A stretch of 64,000 bases of DNA from Limnochorda sp. L945t. Lineage in GTDB: Bacteria > Bacillota > Limnochordia > Limnochordales > Geochordaceae. This document shows positions 61,460-64,000 of this stretch, piece after piece. The notes beneath the pieces were generated by a model. That model worked only from the letters and a program-made list of their open reading frames with translations. It made no database searches and was not told the DNA's origin. Every line of letters begins with the position of its first letter. Positions within the stretch are counted from its first letter, which is position 1. Where the stretch lies: the NCBI RefSeq assembly GCF_035593305.1, contig NZ_CP141615.1, positions 1,488,001-1,552,000 on the forward strand, read 5' to 3'. Position numbers and translations under genes: made by a program.

Positions 61460-61560
61460 CCTTTCGCCGGTCGCACGGCGCGTCTCGCCGGTCGCCGCAT
61501 ACCCCTCGCCTGTCGCCCTATACTCCACGCCTTTGCATCTGTCCGCGGCGGGAAGCGAGC
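61460..61560. repeat. Degenerate short tandem repeat, about 21 bp
   Basis: Three to four imperfect copies of a TCGCC-GTCGCC-TATAC type unit (for example CTCGCCGGTCGCCGCATAC and CTCGCCTGTCGCCCTATAC). On the minus strand they would encode repeats like YAATGETRRATGE, but no gene with a start signal contains them. Confidence 0.5.
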
Positions 61561-61730
61561 GCGGCAGCCGCCTGCATCCGCCGGCCGTCGCGCGGCGCGT
61601 TCCCGCATCCTGCGTGAAGCAGCCCTGCGGGCCCTGCCGGCCGTAGCGGGCAGTTGGCCTGCGCATGGCACGGGCTCATGGCCGCGTACCACGGGTGTTG
61701 GGTACAGATTTCGGTTTGGGGGGAACTCGC

Positions 61731-63119
61731 GTGTCCACCTGGATGGTGGCTTTCAACGTAGCGGTGCTGGTGGGTCTCCTGGTCGTCCTCTACGCCCTGC
61801 AACGCAAGCACCTCTCCTTTTCCGGGCGGGTCTTCGCCGGCCTCGGGCTCGGGCTGGCGCTCGGCCTCGCCATGCAGCTGGCCTACGGGGCAGAGTCGGA
61901 CGTGGTGAAGCGGTCGACGGAGTGGTTCGCCATCGTGGGCAGCGGCTACGTGCGCTTGCTGCAGATGGTGGCCATGCCGCTCGTCTTCGTCTCGATCCTG
62001 AGCGCCTTCACCCGGCTCAAGCTGGCCTCGGACATCGGCAAGATCGGGGGCCTCGTGCTCATCGTGCTCCTCACGACGACGGCCGTGGCCGCCTCCATCG
62101 GCATCGCCTCGGCGCTGGGCTTCGGGCTGCACCGCTCCGGGCTCGCCACAGCGGCGGCCACGGCGCCTCCTGCCGGAGAGCTGGAGGCCCGCTTCGAGCG
62201 GGTCCAGTCGCAGACCCTCCCGCAAAAGCTCCTCGAGCTCGTGCCGGCCAACCCGTTCCTCGATCTGACGGGCGCCCGGCCGACGTCGGTCATCGGGGTG
62301 GTGCTCTTCGCGGGGCTGCTGGGGCTCGCCTACCTGGGGCTCAAGGAGAATTCGCCGGAACAGGCCGGAGACTTCGCCCGGCTGGTCGAGGCCCTCTACG
62401 GGGTGATCCTGCGCCTGGTGCGGATCATCTTGCGGCTGACGCCGTACGGTATCCTGGCGATCATGGCCCGGGCGGCGGCCACGAGCAACCTGAGGGCCAT
62501 CGTGAGCCTGGGCGAGTTCGTGGTGGCGTCGTACGTGGCGCTGGCCGTGATGTTCGGGGTGCACCTCCTGTTGCTGCTCGGGGCGGGGCTCCATCCCCTC
62601 ACGTACGCGCGCAAGGCGCTGCCGGTCCTGAGCTTCGCCTTCACCTCACGGAGCAGCGCGGCCACGCTGCCCCTCAACGTGAGCGCCCAGCGGCAGCTGG
62701 GGGTGCCGTCGGGCATCGCCGACGTGGCCGCCTCGTTCGCGCTGTCGATCGGGCAAAACGGGTGCGCCGGCGTCTATCCGGCCATGCTGGCGGTGATGAC
62801 GGCGCCCGCCGCCGGGATCGACCCGGCCTCGCCGGCCTTCCTGGCGACGCTGCTGGCCGTGGTCGTCCTGAGCTCCTTCGGGGTGGCCGGGCTGGGCGGT
62901 GGCGCCACGTTCGCGGCGCTGCTGGTGCTGTCGACCATGAACCTCCCGGTCGGCCTGGTCGGGCTGCTGATCTCCGTGGAGCCGCTCATCGACATGGGGC
63001 GCACGCTCCTCAACGTGAGCGGCAGCATGCTGGCGGGCATCCTGACGAGCCGCCTCACCGGCAGCCTCGACACGGGTGTCTACGCCGACCGCAGCCGCAC
63101 CGTCGAGGTAACGGGCTGA
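61731..63119 (+). CDS. Cation symporter of the DAACS family (L-cystine TcyP-like)
   Basis: 462 residues with eight membrane helices plus re-entrant loops: VVKRSTEWFAIVGSGYVRLLQMVAMPLVFVSI, PANPFLDLTGARPTSVIGVV, the serine-rich loop LSFAFTSRSSAATLPLNVSAQ and ALSIGQNGCAGVYPAMLAVM. The SRSSAATLP and IGQNGCAGVYPA motifs favour the L-cystine (TcyP) branch over C4-dicarboxylate carriers. GTG 61731 has GGGGGGAA upstream and a normal family length. Confidence 0.88.
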   Translation: MSTWMVAFNVAVLVGLLVVLYALQRKHLSFSGRVFAGLGLGLALGLAMQLAYGAESDVVKRSTEWFAIVGSGYVRLLQMVAMPLVFVSILSAFTRLKLASDIGKIGGLVLIVLLTTTAVAASIGIASALGFGLHRSGLATAAATAPPAGELEARFERVQSQTLPQKLLELVPANPFLDLTGARPTSVIGVVLFAGLLGLAYLGLKENSPEQAGDFARLVEALYGVILRLVRIILRLTPYGILAIMARAAATSNLRAIVSLGEFVVASYVALAVMFGVHLLLLLGAGLHPLTYARKALPVLSFAFTSRSSAATLPLNVSAQRQLGVPSGIADVAASFALSIGQNGCAGVYPAMLAVMTAPAAGIDPASPAFLATLLAVVVLSSFGVAGLGGGATFAALLVLSTMNLPVGLVGLLISVEPLIDMGRTLLNVSGSMLAGILTSRLTGSLDTGVYADRSRTVEVTG

Positions 63120-63216
63120 GCCGGGCGGTCGAGGCACTGGAGCAGCACGAGAGCGACCGGCTCTGGGGGGAGCGGCACCGCAGGAACCGGAGGGCCGCCG
63201 CCGAACTGGCCTGGCG

Positions 63217-64000
63217 ATGCCGACGCTGGAGGCTGCATGGGACACCCGTTTTCTCAGGATCTGGACGGCCCCGTCTCCGGCCGGATCTGTGCAGGATGGC
63301 GAAGATAGGCGGCGTCACGGGGCGCGTCCCGTCGAGCTTCCGGTGCAGCAGGCCCTGGCATGGCTGGCGAAGTGGCCCGCTGACCGCAGCGGCGTGGCTC
63401 GGATCCCGTGGACGCCGCCCGGCGGGGCAACCGTGCAGGCCGTCGCCGGGCCATCGGTCAGGTACTGGGCCGAGGTGGCTCGCTTCGCCCTGGAACTGGC
63501 GGCCGCGCAGCAGTTCGTCCCGTACTTGACCGCGACCGGGGAGGCCCGCTGGTACCCGGCCCGCTTCTCGCCAGACCAGGTCCGGCGCGTGCGGGCGTTC
63601 GCCGCCGCCATGCCGCCCGAGTGCCGGAGCGCCGCTCCCTCGACGCCGGCCGCCGAGCTGCTCCTCGATTTCCTTTCGGCTGCTCTCGACGCCACGGTAC
63701 GACAGGCGCTCGCGGCCGCCGCCCCGGAGCGAGCGGATCTGGGCGGCTTTCAGCCGGCCCGCAGCCCAAGCAGGCGTTTGGCCCAGAGGGCAGCCGACGA
63801 CGAGGCGGTGCGAGAGTGGGTGGCCGCGCTCACCCGCTCCGCAGAGCCTCCCTCCTCCGAGAACGGCAAGGCCCGCAGCCGACTGAGGCGCGACAGGCAG
63901 GACGGGGCGGCCCGGCAACGCCTTCGTTCGGCGCTGCACGCCTGGTTGCGGCCGCTGTTCGAGGAGCCGGAGGCCGAGTTCCGCACCTGTTTCCGCCTCG
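63217..64000 (+). CDS. SNF2/RapA-family helicase, N-terminal part (runs off the window)
   Basis: 261 codons open to the window edge, MPTLEAAWDTRFLRIWTAPS, then VQQALAWLAKWPADRSGVAR, VRYWAEVARFALELAAAQQF, VPYLTATGEARWYPARFSPD and RVRAFAAAMPPECRSA. This matches the N-terminal accessory region of the bacterial SNF2 helicases that precede a SNF2_assoc domain; the ATPase motifs would lie beyond 64000. ATG 63217 is the first methionine of the frame, but no strong ribosome site is seen, so a slightly different start is possible. Usually encoded beside a SWIM zinc-finger protein. Confidence 0.75.
   Translation, partial: MPTLEAAWDTRFLRIWTAPSPAGSVQDGEDRRRHGARPVELPVQQALAWLAKWPADRSGVARIPWTPPGGATVQAVAGPSVRYWAEVARFALELAAAQQFVPYLTATGEARWYPARFSPDQVRRVRAFAAAMPPECRSAAPSTPAAELLLDFLSAALDATVRQALAAAAPERADLGGFQPARSPSRRLAQRAADDEAVREWVAALTRSAEPPSSENGKARSRLRRDRQDGAARQRLRSALHAWLRPLFEEPEAEFRTCFRL

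Overview
The window is a 64 kb piece of a high-GC, endospore-forming bacterial chromosome. A complete gerA-type germination operon, a four-LysM protein and strong GGAGG-type ribosome sites point to Bacillota. GC content, codon use, frequent GTG starts and a signal-peptide beta-barrel protein ending in Phe next to the germination genes suggest a deep, possibly two-membrane lineage such as Limnochordia; Symbiobacteriia or Thermaerobacter-like groups are alternatives. This placement is inference, since there is no rRNA in the window.

Layout. 36-4798: a compact replication module that looks like an integrated plasmid or phage satellite (primase-polymerase/helicase, excisionase-like HTH, a TubC-like docking protein, two tiny coupled proteins, and a divergent 320-residue protein). 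5132-15432: cobalamin-binding protein, a GNAT/XRE pair, decayed NmrA and SDR genes, an EamA exporter, a YceI protein, a padR-ABC exporter operon, a methyltransferase, and an ArsR regulator with a perfect operator. 15584-21989: a TAXI-type TRAP transporter operon divergent from a CoA-transferase and an MFS transporter. 22105-25720: a gene graveyard (hydrolase, AraC, TetR and MFS fragments) around an intact ABC exporter pair. 25817-27341: an intact IS1202-like insertion sequence with a 17-bp target duplication.

27359-32871 is a thiamine operon: promoter, TPP riboswitch, thiC, a second TPP riboswitch with a start-codon-sequestering helix, an in-frame ThiD-ThiM-ThiE fusion, then thiW. Convergent to it lie an acetamidase/formamidase carrying a zinc ribbon and a MoaD/ThiS-like protein ending in GGR. 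34789-40453: a small membrane protein, a lipoprotein fusing an alpha/beta hydrolase to a class-A beta-lactamase-like domain, a membrane protein/XRE pair with its operator, a DUF1232 protein, a 3' fragment of tRNA-Cys, a methyltransferase whose frame runs into tRNA-Val(GAC), and the tRNA terminator.

40661-55645: LysM protein; an M3 oligoendopeptidase broken by an exact 761-bp tandem duplication; a CocE/NonD hydrolase; the gerA operon; the beta-barrel protein; a ferritin-like di-iron protein; a lone GvpA-like protein; a secreted His-rich protein; and YjbQ. 55704-59971: an operon for a trimeric NAD-linked [FeFe] hydrogenase (likely electron-bifurcating). 60294-64000: aldo/keto reductase, a cystine/dicarboxylate-type symporter, and the 5' part of a SNF2-family helicase that runs off the window.
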